Assembly: GCA_028751875.1 (NCBI GenBank)
Contig: CM054140.1
Coordinates: 52,777,673 to 52,841,672 of the forward strand
DNA length: 64,000 bases
From: Rapana venosa
Taxonomy: Eukaryota > Mollusca > Gastropoda > Neogastropoda > Muricidae
Direction of reading: 5' to 3'
Shown in pieces: positions 47,545 through 57,559 of the stretch; the first letter of the stretch is position 1, and every line of letters begins with the position of its first letter. The notes under the pieces were generated by a model that saw only the letters and a program-made list of their open reading frames with translations, was not told where the DNA came from and ran no database searches. A program made the translations under genes and the position numbers.

Positions 47545-47757
47545 AACAAATACAGCTGCAGAAAAAAAAAGGGTGAAAGGGTGGCGCAGCGCTAAGTGGC
47601 GACGCGTTCTCCCGCTCTCCCCGGGGAGAGCAGCCCGAATTTCACGGGGAGAAAATCTGCCGTGACTTAAAGTGGTATGAAATAAAATCTGAGCGCTTTG
47701 ATTTGTTGCTTTACAAGATTCAGCGCTATATAAATTCCATACATTATTATTATTATT
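47545..47757 (+). mobile_element. SINE with LINE-type tail and (ATT)n end
   Basis: It starts with gggtggcgcagcgctaag, which partly fits a Pol III box A. Then come gacgcgttctcccg, a perfect 16 bp palindrome ctctccccggggagag (47615-47630, hairpin) and agcagcccgaatttcacg, which is a weak box B. The tail gagcgctttgatttgttgct (47691) to cagcgctatataaattccat and (ATT)n matches the LINE terminus at 23490-23605. This implies it is mobilised by that LINE. From memory, unverified, the ggtggcgc..gagagcagcccgaatttcac module is common in gastropod genomes. Confidence 0.72.
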
Positions 47758-47899
47758 AACACAGAGCAGAATGAAGACATGTTATGTGTGTCATATTTGA
47801 ACCTAACCCTTGACAGCAACACTAGTGTGTCTCCTCAGCCACCAGACATTGACAGTAGGGAAACCACCGACAACACTGTCACAGATCTTTTTGGTGTAT

Positions 47900-48003
47900 A
47901 TTAATAATAATAATAATAATAATAATAAAAATATTAATATTTGGAATTTATATAGCGCTGAATCTTGTAAAACAAACAAATCGAAGCGCTTGCACTCAAA
48001 TCA
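47900..48003 (-). mobile_element. CR1/L2-like LINE or SINE 3' tail
   Basis: On the minus strand it reads agcgcttcgatttgtttgtt, ttacaagattcagcgctata, taaattcc and then (ATT)n toward 47900. It is the same 3' terminus as 47691-47757, facing it tail to tail across 142 bp. Upstream sequence (48004-48150) is not clearly LINE or SINE. Confidence 0.72.
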
Positions 48004-48375
48004 TTTACACACATTCAACTTTCCTCAAATAACGTAAGATATTTCAAATTAATGCATACACACACACTCGACTCACACACAGTGTGTAATTTCAGACCAA
48101 TATTATGTCAACCAGCTGACTGAGGAATAGAAACAAAACAATTCCACAAAGTAACAGTCCAACACTCAGATAGTGGGGAGGTCATGCTGTGTGATTCTGA
48201 TGACATTGTGCTGGAGTGCACCTGTGATCAGAACAATCTCTATTTCACCTATCCGGATGATCAAACAAAAACAGAACAACATGTTGCCTGAAGAACCTGT
48301 GAAGTTGTCCATCTTCAAAGGGGAAAAATTCCCATCCCTACACAGTGAGACCGGGCCCTGTCGCCCCTGGTGATC

Positions 48376-51300
48376 TACAAGCTCTTTGTGCCTTCTTTGT
48401 GACTGCTGACCTATTCATTTTGCTTTAGCTTACCATGGTTCTTCATTTCTTTGTTCTTTATTCTTTTTTCTCTTTAACCTTTCTTCTTCAAATCCTTCTC
48501 TTTTCCCCATTCCCCTCTTTCTCTCTCTCTCTCATCTCTTTTCCCCTTTTCTTTTGTATCTGTTTGTGGGGTGTCTCTTTTCGAGAGACTCCTCTTTTCT
48601 CTCTTCTTCTCAGCTTCTCTCTCTTCTTCTCTCTCTCTCTCTTCTCTCTAATCCTCTCTTTTCTGTGAGCTTCCTGCGTCTCCATCCAATTTCGTAAATC
48701 AGTGTACTTGTGTAATGTTCGGCTTTTGAATCAGCTAGGATTATGTCCCCTTGTTAAATTTAAGTTTTCTGTGTGCATGATGATTTTGATTTTTGCATTA
48801 CTTTGGGATAGTTTGAAAAACCCAAGTACTGTAACAGTTTAAAATTTTAGTAATTTCCTTCCCTACTTGTTCTTTTCTTTGACCATAGTTTAAATGCTTT
48901 ATCATAGTTTTTGGGGTCAGGACATTGGCTGATTAAAGAAGGTAAACCTTTTTTGTAACATTCAAAAGAGCACACACACACACACACACCACACCCCAAC
49001 AAAAAAAACCACCTTTATGTTACACATCTTAAACAACCTGCGAAGGATGGCTCTACAACAAAGCATGCCCAATTCAAGTAAATAAAAACAATGATTTTTA
49101 ATCTATCATACAAAACATCGCAAACACGCGTCAAAAACCACCATGTCTCTAGGTGAAAATCTGCACACCGAAAAACGGATCAATTAAATGAGGAACTCGA
49201 GAGACCGACATTGATCATAAGCGCCTTGGGAAAACAGGCCATTAAAACGACGATCAGTTTTCATTTATCACCCTGCTTTCCCAGGTCGCCTTGTTAACGA
49301 CCATCCCTACTGGTGGTATGAATGATTCATTAAGGTAGTGGGAAGGTTTGCTTCGTTTCTCGTGCTGTGCGTATAGCAGGCGAGCGGGACAGCGTTTTGG
49401 GGTCTTAGGTCGTAGGGGAGTTGATATAAGTCCTTTTGCTCTGAGTTCTAGGGCAGTTTTCATGTTTCCCAGATTTTTGTTTGATAATTTTGAATAGCAA
49501 CCATTTTGCCATTTGTGCAAGGGTTTAAGCGTCTTTGGGTAATGGATTAGCATTTTCGAATCTATAAGAGGTATCAGATTTTTTTGGACTCCAGCCAGTT
49601 TCTACCTAGAGTGTTTGCTATGGGCTTATTGGAAAGACTTGGACTACACATTCGAGCTTCATCCACTTTATAGTTGTGAGTTTGAGTGTGCTGTTCAAAT
49701 TACTTGCCCAAATACAGCAGATTCTTTTGTCTCTTGGGCCCGTTACACGGATTATTATGACAGAAACCTAGCAAATCCCTGTCAACCAGTCTCAAAGCAC
49801 ATGCTCTTTCACAACAAAATCATTGCATCATCTTCATTACCATTAATCATCATACATAAAAATGAAAAAGAAAAGTCTCTGATTTGGTGGCTCTGGTTGC
49901 TGAGGTCTCATGGTTTCCTCACACACCTCTGTGCATTGGTGTGCTAGTGTCAAAGCCTTCGGGGTTGGGAGTTTACGGGAGAAGGTTGTTGGAGAGACGT
50001 GGTCGGCGTCTCACTCAGTCTGGCTCCGCGACTGAACTATAACTGTCATCAGTAGAGAACTTAGTAGGTGGTGTCCTGCGTATCTTACTCAGAACAGACA
50101 CCACTGAACACCACCAACGTGACCCAGCAGAAATACAGGGCTCTTCTGGCTGGTGGCCCTATGGTGGCCAAATACTGATAGACTCCCTGTGAACATCTGA
50201 CTGGGAGGACGCGACATAACAAACAACTCTGGGTATAGTTGGGGCGGAGAGATTGAAATGAGCAGTCTCAGAACAGCCAGACCAACACTGCAGATATCGG
50301 CAACGTCACAAAAGATGACGCTGTAAAAACAACAACAACAAGAAAAACGAACAACAAAAACAAACCTTTTGATTAGATATGTTTGTAGCGTTAACCAAAA
50401 AGGTTAGAAAATAGTGTATTCTGTGAAGTATGCATGTTAAGATGAATAATGCCAGAATACTGACAATGTTAATAATGTACGTTAGCACACCAGAAAAACC
50501 ACGTGCAACGCTTTTTAACCTTACCTTGGAGAGCAAGTGTTTTAACTATCAAACTATTGTGTCCATGTACAAGAAAACAAAGTGGGGTTGGAGGGCTACT
50601 ATGGACAATAATGCAAAAATGTGCACGTACTTTGATACACAAAAAAACGTTCGTCTTTATCATGAGGGGATTTGAGACAATACTTTGCACGTTCTCTTCT
50701 ATTGTTTTAAAGCAACAATCGCAGCATTGTATGCTTGATAGAACAAACAGGCAAACGACAATCTTAAAGGAAACAGTTTTTCTAGTATACTGAATCGTGT
50801 TTCATGGTTACATGGTATTTCCAGAAGCAAGCATGATTAAAGTAAGAGCTGTGTTGTAGCTGCCGCTGTGACATCTCTATGGTGAAAAAAATAACCCATA
50901 GTATTCCACTCGTACTTAAGGTCTAAAAAAATGATGAACAGGAATAACCTAATTTATTGAACATGCACAGTGCAGTTCACATTCATTTCACTATACTAAG
51001 AAAAAAACTGAACATAGCTATACACTATACCATTAGGTATAGTCAAGGTCATGTGAAGGTGAACCATGTGAGTCTGATGTTATTCACGCCTGGGTATGGC
51101 ATAATTCATTGCCTGCCTTGTCGTGCATGCCAGCTATCATCTGCATCCTGTTTGCGGCAATATAGTTCCCAAGAGGAGGGAACACAACTGGTTGCATTTC
51201 AGCCGTCATTCCGCAGTCCCCTACAGGTCAATGAATCATAGTATAATTGCGCTGCAGGCGGTAGGAAGCATTAGCTGAATAAATGGGATCATCTGAGGTG

Positions 51301-51500
51301 TGGTTCAAAATACAAGTCGCAGGGTTTAGCCAAAAAATGGTGGAATCAATGGCAAAAATGCCTTTTGCCAATAGAATGAACATGATTTTCTGCTTCCGCT
51401 TGAATTTAGTGATGTACTAACCAGCATAGTTACTTTGTGTTGTCTCTGTAATAACTACCTTATTTATTGCCAAATCTATCTTTTGTTTTTGTCATTGTAC
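48376..51500. other. Spacer with weak repeats, no gene recognised
   Basis: It contains CT-rich sequence (48420-48700), a CA run (48970-48990), and two unmatched ORFs (49254-49553 minus, 99 residues; 49615-49947 plus, 110 residues). At 50320-50360 an (AAC)n-type tract ends a GC-richer segment (49990-50320) that could be the 3' end of a SINE or LINE, but no internal copy supports that. The rest is unremarkable. Confidence 0.45.
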
Positions 51501-51511
51501 ATACTTCAATG
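51501..51511. repeat. Target-site duplication of RTE-A, left copy
   Basis: ATACTTCAATG, identical to 54743-54753. Its first two bases could also be counted with the GAT tail on the right side. Confidence 0.85.
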
Positions 51512-51678
51512 TCAGGTCAGTCAGAGAAGTTCTCTGCTACTGCTACTGGTATCCATGTAACCCAGTACAACCTGTCGCATGTGGGGGAGGAAACCCCAAT
51601 AGAAAAAACCCAAAACATATGGAGACTTGGAGAGGAGATTGGCGCCACCAAGGAATATCCTAAGCCCACAGAAAAAAC

Positions 51679-53048
51679 ATGAAAGACAAATGCAAAGCCG
51701 AAATGATACCGGATCGGTCGAGGCCCGGGTTACCAACGACCGCGCTTTCCATTGATCAACACCAGGGTGGAAGTGACAAGTCAGCTACTGGAGTTAAAAC
51801 ATTACTTAAGCTCCCTAGAGAACAAATCACCATTGGTACATGGAACGTCCGTACACTCTACCAGTGCGGAAAAATCAAAGAACTAGAGTATGAGCTTAGC
51901 CGATATAAATGGGACATTATTGGACTAGGAGAAGTGAGATGGACAGGATTTGGTGAGACATTGACTGAAGAAGGCAACAAGATCTGGTACAGTGGCCAAG
52001 AGAAACATCACCAACATGGAGTGGCATTATTGTCAGAAAGGAAGTAGTGGGGTGCATTATCAGCTGTACACCGGCTTCCAGCAGGATTATCAGCATCCGG
52101 GTGTCGGCCAAGCCCAAGAACATCACCATCATACAAATCTATGCACCATCATCTGACCATACAGATGAAGAAGTAGAAGAATTTTATGAAGATCTTGAAG
52201 AGACCATTAAGAAAATACCCAAGAAGGACATCATCATCATCCAAGGGGATTTTAACGCCAAAGTAGGTCCTGACTCTTACCACCAATGGGCCGGAACAGT
52301 TGGACAGTTTGGAACTGGGGAGACCAACGACAGGGGACTACGTCTGCTGGAGTTTGCCTGCACCCACAGACTTACCATTGCCAATACCCTCTATCCCCAC
52401 AAGCAGTCAAGGAGGACAACCTGGCATGCGCCAAACGGCAAGATCCATAACCAAATAGATTTTATCTTAACACCACGGCGCTTCAAATCCAGCATCAACA
52501 GAGCCAGAACAAGAACCTACCCTGGAGCTGACATAGGCAGCGACCACGACCTTGTGCTGCTGGTATTCAAAATGAAGCTGAAGAAAAACAAACAGCCTGC
52601 AAACCCACGTATCAAATTTGACGTGGACAAACTGAAAGACCCAGATGTCGAGGAGATCTTCCAAGCTAAGCTTGGCGGACGTTTTGCGGCATTAACCCTC
52701 CTGGACAATGACATCAATGACCTCACCAACAACTTCAATGAGGCAGTCCGAGAAACAGCAGAGGAGGTACTCGGTCGTCAGAGGAATAAACACCAGCCAT
52801 GGACTACCAATGACATCTTGGACCTCTGCGATACAAGAAGAGCACTGAAACCAACCAGGTCTTCCAACCCTAAAGAATACCGGGAGGCCACCAATCTCGT
52901 GAAGAAGTCAATGTTAAAGGCCAGAGAGAAGTGGATCAGTGATCAATGTGATGAGATCGAAAAAAACATGAAAGTGGGCAACAGTAAAAAGGCATACGAC
53001 ACCCTGAGAACTCACAAAACCACTTCAAACCAAATCATCAGTCATTGA
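51679..53048 (+). pseudogene. RTE-A endonuclease region (two frames)
   Basis: The first frame (51679-52047) holds ITIGTWNVRTLYQCGKIKEL and IIGLGEVRW, with the conserved Asn and Glu of the exonuclease-endonuclease-phosphatase fold. A missing base near 52022 shifts to the second frame (to 53048): IQIYAPSSDHTDEEVEEFYE, GDFNAKVG (52245), NDRGLRLLEFA, RRTTWHAPNGKIHNQIDFIL and GSDHDLVLL (SDH at 52539-52547), the catalytic His motif. The enzyme nicks target DNA to start reverse transcription. All catalytic motifs survive, so only the frameshift kills this domain. Met at 51679 is the first in frame, but the true start could lie upstream. Confidence 0.88.
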
Positions 53049-54116
53049 AGACAGCTCCGGAAACCTCCTCACAGAAAGCTCAGCTGCATTGAACAGGTGG
53101 TCTGAATATTGTCAAGAACTGTACAACTACCCAATACAACCTGACAAGAGCATAATAGAAGAGAAAGCAGCAACATCAAGAGCACCCTCGCCATTACCTA
53201 TACTGAGGGAAGAAGTGGAAGAAGCCATCCGCAGCTTACCAGTAGGAAAGTACCCAGGAGCAGACAATATACCAGCAGAGCTGCTCAAGCATGGTGGCGA
53301 AACAGTCATCACATATGTTACAGCTATCTGTCAGAAGATTTGGGAGACAAAACAGTGGCCAACAGAATGGACACAATCACTCATCATACCCCTGCCCAAG
53401 AAGGGGAATTTACGCCAATGCCAAAACTATAGAACAATCAGCCTCATCAGCCACGCCAGCAAGATCATGCTCAAAGTTATTTTGAATCGACTCAAGAAGG
53501 AGGCAGAAGAACACCTTGCAGAGGAACAAGCTGGGTTCAGGGCAGGACAGGAGCACAATCGAACAGATTTTTAACTGCCACATCTGATGGAAAAACATCT
53601 TCAACATCAGAGAGACCTGTTCCATAACTTCATCGACTTCAAGAAGGCTTTCGACAGAGTATGGCACGAAGGCCTGTGGCAGGTCTCAGAATGTTTGGCA
53701 TTGAAAGAAGGACTAGTGCAAACCATTCAAGCACTATGCAACACCGCAAGCAGTGCAGTCCTTCTGAACAATCAGGTCGGAGACTACTTCAAAACCACAG
53801 TTGGGGTCCGACAAGGATGCCTGTTATCCCAGTCCTGTTCAATCTGTTCTTGGAAAACATTATGAGAGAGACCCTCCATGACTTCCACTCTACCATCTCC
53901 ATTGGCGGCAGACCCCTCAACAACTTACGGTTTGCCGATGACATTGACCTCATGGGCGGAAGTAACACAGAGCTGCAAGATCTTACGACCAGACTTGAGA
54001 ACAGAGCTGGAGCATATGGGATGGAGGTGAGCTCGGAGAAAAGTAAAGTACATGTGAACAGCACGAGCAATGCCCCGCTAAAAATTTACATGAACGGCCA
54101 ACAACTGGAGGAGTAG
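53049..54116 (+). pseudogene. RTE-A reverse transcriptase domain (several frames)
   Basis: 53089-53574 gives EEVEEAIRSLPVGKYPGADN, IPLPKKGNLRQCQNYRTISL and EEQAGFRAGQ. The next frame (53587-53865) holds FIDFKKAFDRVWHEGLW (first catalytic Asp, 53634) and KTTVGVRQGCLLS. The third (53661-54116) holds LFNLFLENIMRETLHDF, LRFADDIDLMGG (53931, catalytic ADD) and RLENRAGAYGMEVSSEKSKV. All RT active-site residues are present; shifts near 53555, 53690-53700, 53830 and 54113 break the chain. This is the part that is flipped and overlapped in the insertion at 39441-39600. Confidence 0.88.
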
Positions 54117-54742
54117 ACGCTTTTAAATACCATCAGGCGCTACACTCACAAAGGACGGGCGATCGACGACAGAAATCAAAGTCAGAATAGCCATGGCAAC
54201 ATCTTCCATGACAAAACTCACCACCATATGGAAAAGTAAAGTAGATCAGTTCCAATCAAACTAAAGCTCTACAAAGCCCTAATTCATCGATCCTGCTGTA
54301 CGGAAGTGAAACCTGGACATTGACTGCTGAAACAGCAAGCGAATCCAGTCATTCGAAACAAATGCCATAGAAAATACTGGGCATATCCTGGAGAGAACGA
54401 AAGACCAATGACTTTGTCAAGAGTCAAATAACACGGCTGGCAGGTCCACAGGAACCCCTTCTCACCATCGTCAAGACAGAAAAAGCTGACATGGTTCGGC
54501 CACGTCACCCGCCACAACACTCTGCCCAAAACAGTACTGCAGGGAACACTCGAAGGTGGCAGAAGGAGGGGAAGACAGAACAAGTCATGGATGGACAACA
54601 TCAGAGAATGGACCAGGATGAATGACTCGGCACTACTGCGCAGAGCCGAGGACCGAGATGGATGGAGGAGGCTTACCACGGCATCGTCTTTCATGTCTCC
54701 CCCACGACCGCCAAGGTCACGGGTCTGATGATGATGATGATG

Positions 54743-54753
54743 ATACTTCAATG
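54743..54753. repeat. Target-site duplication of RTE-A, right copy
   Basis: ATACTTCAATG directly after the (GAT)n tail. Confidence 0.85.
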
Positions 54754-55014
54754 ACTATGCAAGTTTCATTTTGCTATAATCAGGTCATATCTTTTCTTTC
54801 TATATCTAGGTTCAATTCAAATTTAGCAGTCTGTCTTATTTACTTTTGAGGTTTTGCTTTGCACTGTTTACAGCATACTATTTATAATGTTGTTTTACGA
54901 TGCGTTAACGTTCATTGTTGACAATAATCGAAAGAATTGACTTCCTTGTCCACACAGTGATAAAGTACATGACTTTAAGCCAGTGAGGCTTCTGCTGGCA
55001 GGCAGTAAGCTGTG
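54754..55014. other. AT-rich spacer, nothing recognised
   Basis: This is the sequence into which RTE-A inserted; no coding pattern seen. Confidence 0.5.
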
Positions 55015-55170
55015 TGTGCGTGTGTGTGCTAGGCTACGTTCAGCACCTCAGCCAAGTGTTGTGTGCGCTAGGCTACGTTCAGCACCTCAGCCAAGTGTTG
55101 TGTGCGCTAGGCTACGTTCAGCACCTCAGCCAAGTGTTGTGTGCGCTAGGCTACGTTCAGCACTTGTTCA
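55015..55170 (+). repeat. 39 bp minisatellite, about 3.5 copies
   Basis: ctaggctacgttcagcacct starts at 55029, 55068, 55107 and 55146, an exact 39 bp period. The first three copies are complete and nearly identical; the fourth is cut short. Because 39 is divisible by three it gives a 13-residue peptide repeat, with no sign that it is translated. A short (AGT)n/(GT)n run follows at 55207-55232. Confidence 0.93.
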
Positions 55171-55335
55171 CGTTCAGCACAGTGCTTGTCACCTCTGGCT
55201 CCCAGTAGTAGTAGTAGTAGTAGTGTGTGTGTGTGGCTGACAAAGAGTATTGTTCGTGAATCTGGTGTGGGCATGCGTTTGTGTCTATGTCACCGATAAA
55301 ATAGTCTTGAAAGAAGAAAGGCCCTGCGGGCACCA

Positions 55336-55737
55336 CTAATACATTACGATGAATGACAACTGGGAAGGGTGAGGCCCTACCGAAGATTTAACGGCAGTGG
55401 AAGCCGCCCGGCCCTTTAATATGAGCGATGTGCATGAATCATAACCCTGTGCCCACGAACCTGAAACTGAGGGCAAAATAGCAACTGCCTTGGGGCTATA
55501 TTTACCCTCCAGTAGGGCTGATGTGGTAGAGATGATGATCATCCCATCATCCACCTCCTTTATCAGACCAAACAAGCTGACTAGACAGCAGATGGTATCA
55601 GTACTGATGCTACAGACAAGGCAGGCATCACGGATATTGTCAGGGCAAGTCATAAAGCATCGCCAGTAGATATAGGTTACTGACTGTCCAAGGAGGTACA
55701 GTGGTGTTAACTGTGCTTTATAGGCATGGCATGGCAA
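55336..55737 (-). other. 133-residue ORF of unknown origin
   Basis: The ORF is compositionally balanced and not built from simple repeats: LLGQSVTYIYWRCFMTCPDN, CLVCSISTDTICCLVSLF, and a C-terminal LKGRAASTAVKSSVGPHPSQ. Cysteine-rich and hydrophobic stretches alternate. I do not recognise a domain. It may be chance, a diverged transposon piece, or an exon; no flanking splice context was established. Confidence 0.25.
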
Positions 55738-56069
55738 GTAGATACAGTTACAGACCCGCAGATAACGGGAAAAATAGATGGATAATGAGGAAAAATGCTA
55801 GAAGAGGAGAGAGGTACATAGTTTTGGACAAACTCTTCGACTCTGATACCATAATCAATCTTGTGATTACATTCACAATAAATGAATATAACCATAACAG
55901 AATTATGATGGATAAAGGCATTCTGCTCACAAACAATAATAAGATCATTAGACAAAAGGTTAATAAAAATCAATTATATTCAACACATATATTAAGATAG
56001 ATAATACAAAAATCAATAAAAAATTTATCAATACAAGTATACTTGATTAAACTATAGGCAAGACATTAA
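55738..56069. other. AT-rich spacer
   Basis: No gene or repeat recognised. Confidence 0.5.
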
Positions 56070-56136
56070 GTGTGTGTGTGTGTGTGTGTGTGTGTTCTTT
56101 AATTTAACGTCTTTTCACATTACGTGATATTATGTG

Positions 56137-56167
<31 letters not shown>

Positions 56168-56171
56168 TGTG

Positions 56172-56222
<51 letters not shown>
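56070..56222. repeat. (TG)n microsatellites
   Basis: Two TG tracts (56070-56095 and 56132-56222) separated by a short unique piece. Confidence 0.92.
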
Positions 56223-56224
<2 letters not shown>

Positions 56225-56646
56225 ACAGTACATTTCAGACCATGTAATATTGCATATAATTTTCAATCTACCGTACCAGCAATATCATCTTTAGCATTTG
56301 CTGTAACTAACATTGTACAAGCTAAAATCATACTAGTTATGATAGATACATAAAGAAGTAGGATAGTGAAAATTAGTTCTATAACCACACAATGATAAGT
56401 TACAAGTGAAACATTCACACACATACAGAGAGAGAGAGGGATAGAGAGAGTGTGTGATGGGTACACAGTACATTTCAATTTTCAATTCACCAGCATTATA
56501 ATCATTAGCACTCGCTGTGATTAACATTGTACAGGTTAAAATCATACTACAGTTATGGTGGACACAAAAAGAAGTAGGATATTCAAAGTCATTTCTAGAA
56601 AATATTTACACAATAAGATACATAGCACAGTGTAGTGTACAACCTT

Positions 56647-56724
<78 letters not shown>

Positions 56725-56740
56725 CTTGCTTGCGTGTGTG
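56223..56740. repeat. Local duplication of TG-flanked segment plus (TG)n
   Basis: 56228-56360 (acacagtacatttcag, taacattgtacaagctaaaa, tcatacta) is repeated at 56463-56580 (acacagtacatttcaa, taacattgtacaggttaaaa, tcatacta) with divergence. This explains two similar minus-strand ORFs. A (TG)n tract follows at 56650-56716 with a CG-rich end. Confidence 0.75.
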
Positions 56741-56893
56741 TGTATACATTTGAATTTGTAAAAATTATTAATTGTAACTGCTGCATGTGAATGAGTAGGA
56801 TGAATGAAAGCACTTTGATTTGTTTTATGCAAGATATTGCGCTATATAAATCCCATGTATTCTTATATTGTTGTTGTTATTATTATATTATTA
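56741..56893 (+). mobile_element. CR1/L2-like LINE 3' terminus
   Basis: gcactttgatttgttttatg, caagatattgcgctatataa, atcccat and then TTG/TTA repeats match the terminus at 23490-23605. Upstream sequence (gaatgagtaggatgaatgaa) is similar in position to the 3' UTR of that copy. It is heavily 5'-truncated and carries no coding sequence. Confidence 0.7.
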
Positions 56894-56943
56894 TTATCAT
56901 AATTTTTTATTAAGAAACAAAACATAAAGCACTATTTTAAAAG

Positions 56944-56967
56944 ATGGAGAGAGAGAGAGAGAGAGAG

Positions 56968-57000
<33 letters not shown>
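56944..57000. repeat. (AG)n microsatellite
   Basis: AG run with a GGGG interruption. Confidence 0.9.
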
Positions 57001-57001
<1 letters not shown>

Positions 57002-57177
57002 ACTGAACACTGAAAGTAATTTATTGCCATTGAAAATAGTCTTTTTTGGCAAGGAGCACGGTATGAACACAATTTAAGCAATATTTTTAGCAACAAGGAA
57101 ATAGTGGAAACTGAAAGAGGAAAAGGAATCTCCAATAAATTTATTCAACCAAATACAGTATTTGTTGTCGCAAACTT

Positions 57178-57225
<48 letters not shown>

Positions 57226-57297
57226 ACAAACACAAACACATACACATACACACACATACACACCCACACCTCCCCCCCCCCACACACACACACACAA
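57178..57297. repeat. (CA)n microsatellite, compound
   Basis: CA units to about 57222, then CA with AAAC/ATAC units, a C run (57271-57280) and a short CA end. Confidence 0.9.
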
Positions 57298-57559
57298 GTG
57301 TCACACTCCCACTTTGGTTAAAAAAAATAATCAGCAACAGTGTGGGACAAATCGGCCACCCGACCCTCATTCAATCAAATGCAATTTAGCTAACGGAGTT
57401 CGCATTCCACAAATATGGAAAACAAAATCATGTTACATTGAAAAGGTATATCAGTTGACTGGAGTGGTTTTTTTCTTCTACTGCAAGGGAGATAAATTTT
57501 GCGGGTGATTTTAGAAAATCTTCATCTTCGATCAAAATAAAAAAAATGCTAATTATATA

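Larger units (their letters stand above)
47119..48375 (+). pseudogene. Unrecognised coding-like remnant split by a SINE and a LINE tail
   Basis: Three plus-strand pieces look coding by composition and length: 47162-47380 (SIATMSVTGLPAAVESALTA, then VWSWKISGEGQDTVVIL); about 47762-47900 (TEQNEDMLCVSYLNLTLDSN, then VSPQPPDIDSRETTDNTVT); and about 48150-48280 (SGEVMLCDSDDIVLECTCDQ, then NLYFTYPDDQ). They sit in order and are separated by a SINE (47545-47757) and a reversed LINE tail (47900-48003). I do not recognise the family with certainty. I have an unverified impression of a repeated molluscan ORF of this type. It may be a transposon-borne gene or a host pseudogene. Confidence 0.4.
51512..54742 (+). 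mobile_element. RTE-A, near full-length copy with TSD and (GAT)n tail
   Basis: At 3231 bp its size is normal for RTE elements. Order: about 300 bp of 5' region, apurinic-like endonuclease (51830-52580), linker, RT (53090-54110), C-terminal block (54110-54728), tail tctgatgatgatgatgatga. It is flanked by the 11 bp ATACTTCAATG. The protein is broken by single-base shifts near 52022, 53025, 53555, 53690, 53830 and 54113, plus a cluster of small indels at 54110-54480. Relative to the truncated copy at 39600-40330 most differences are indels, not substitutions. The copy is young by similarity but inactive as written. Confidence 0.93.
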
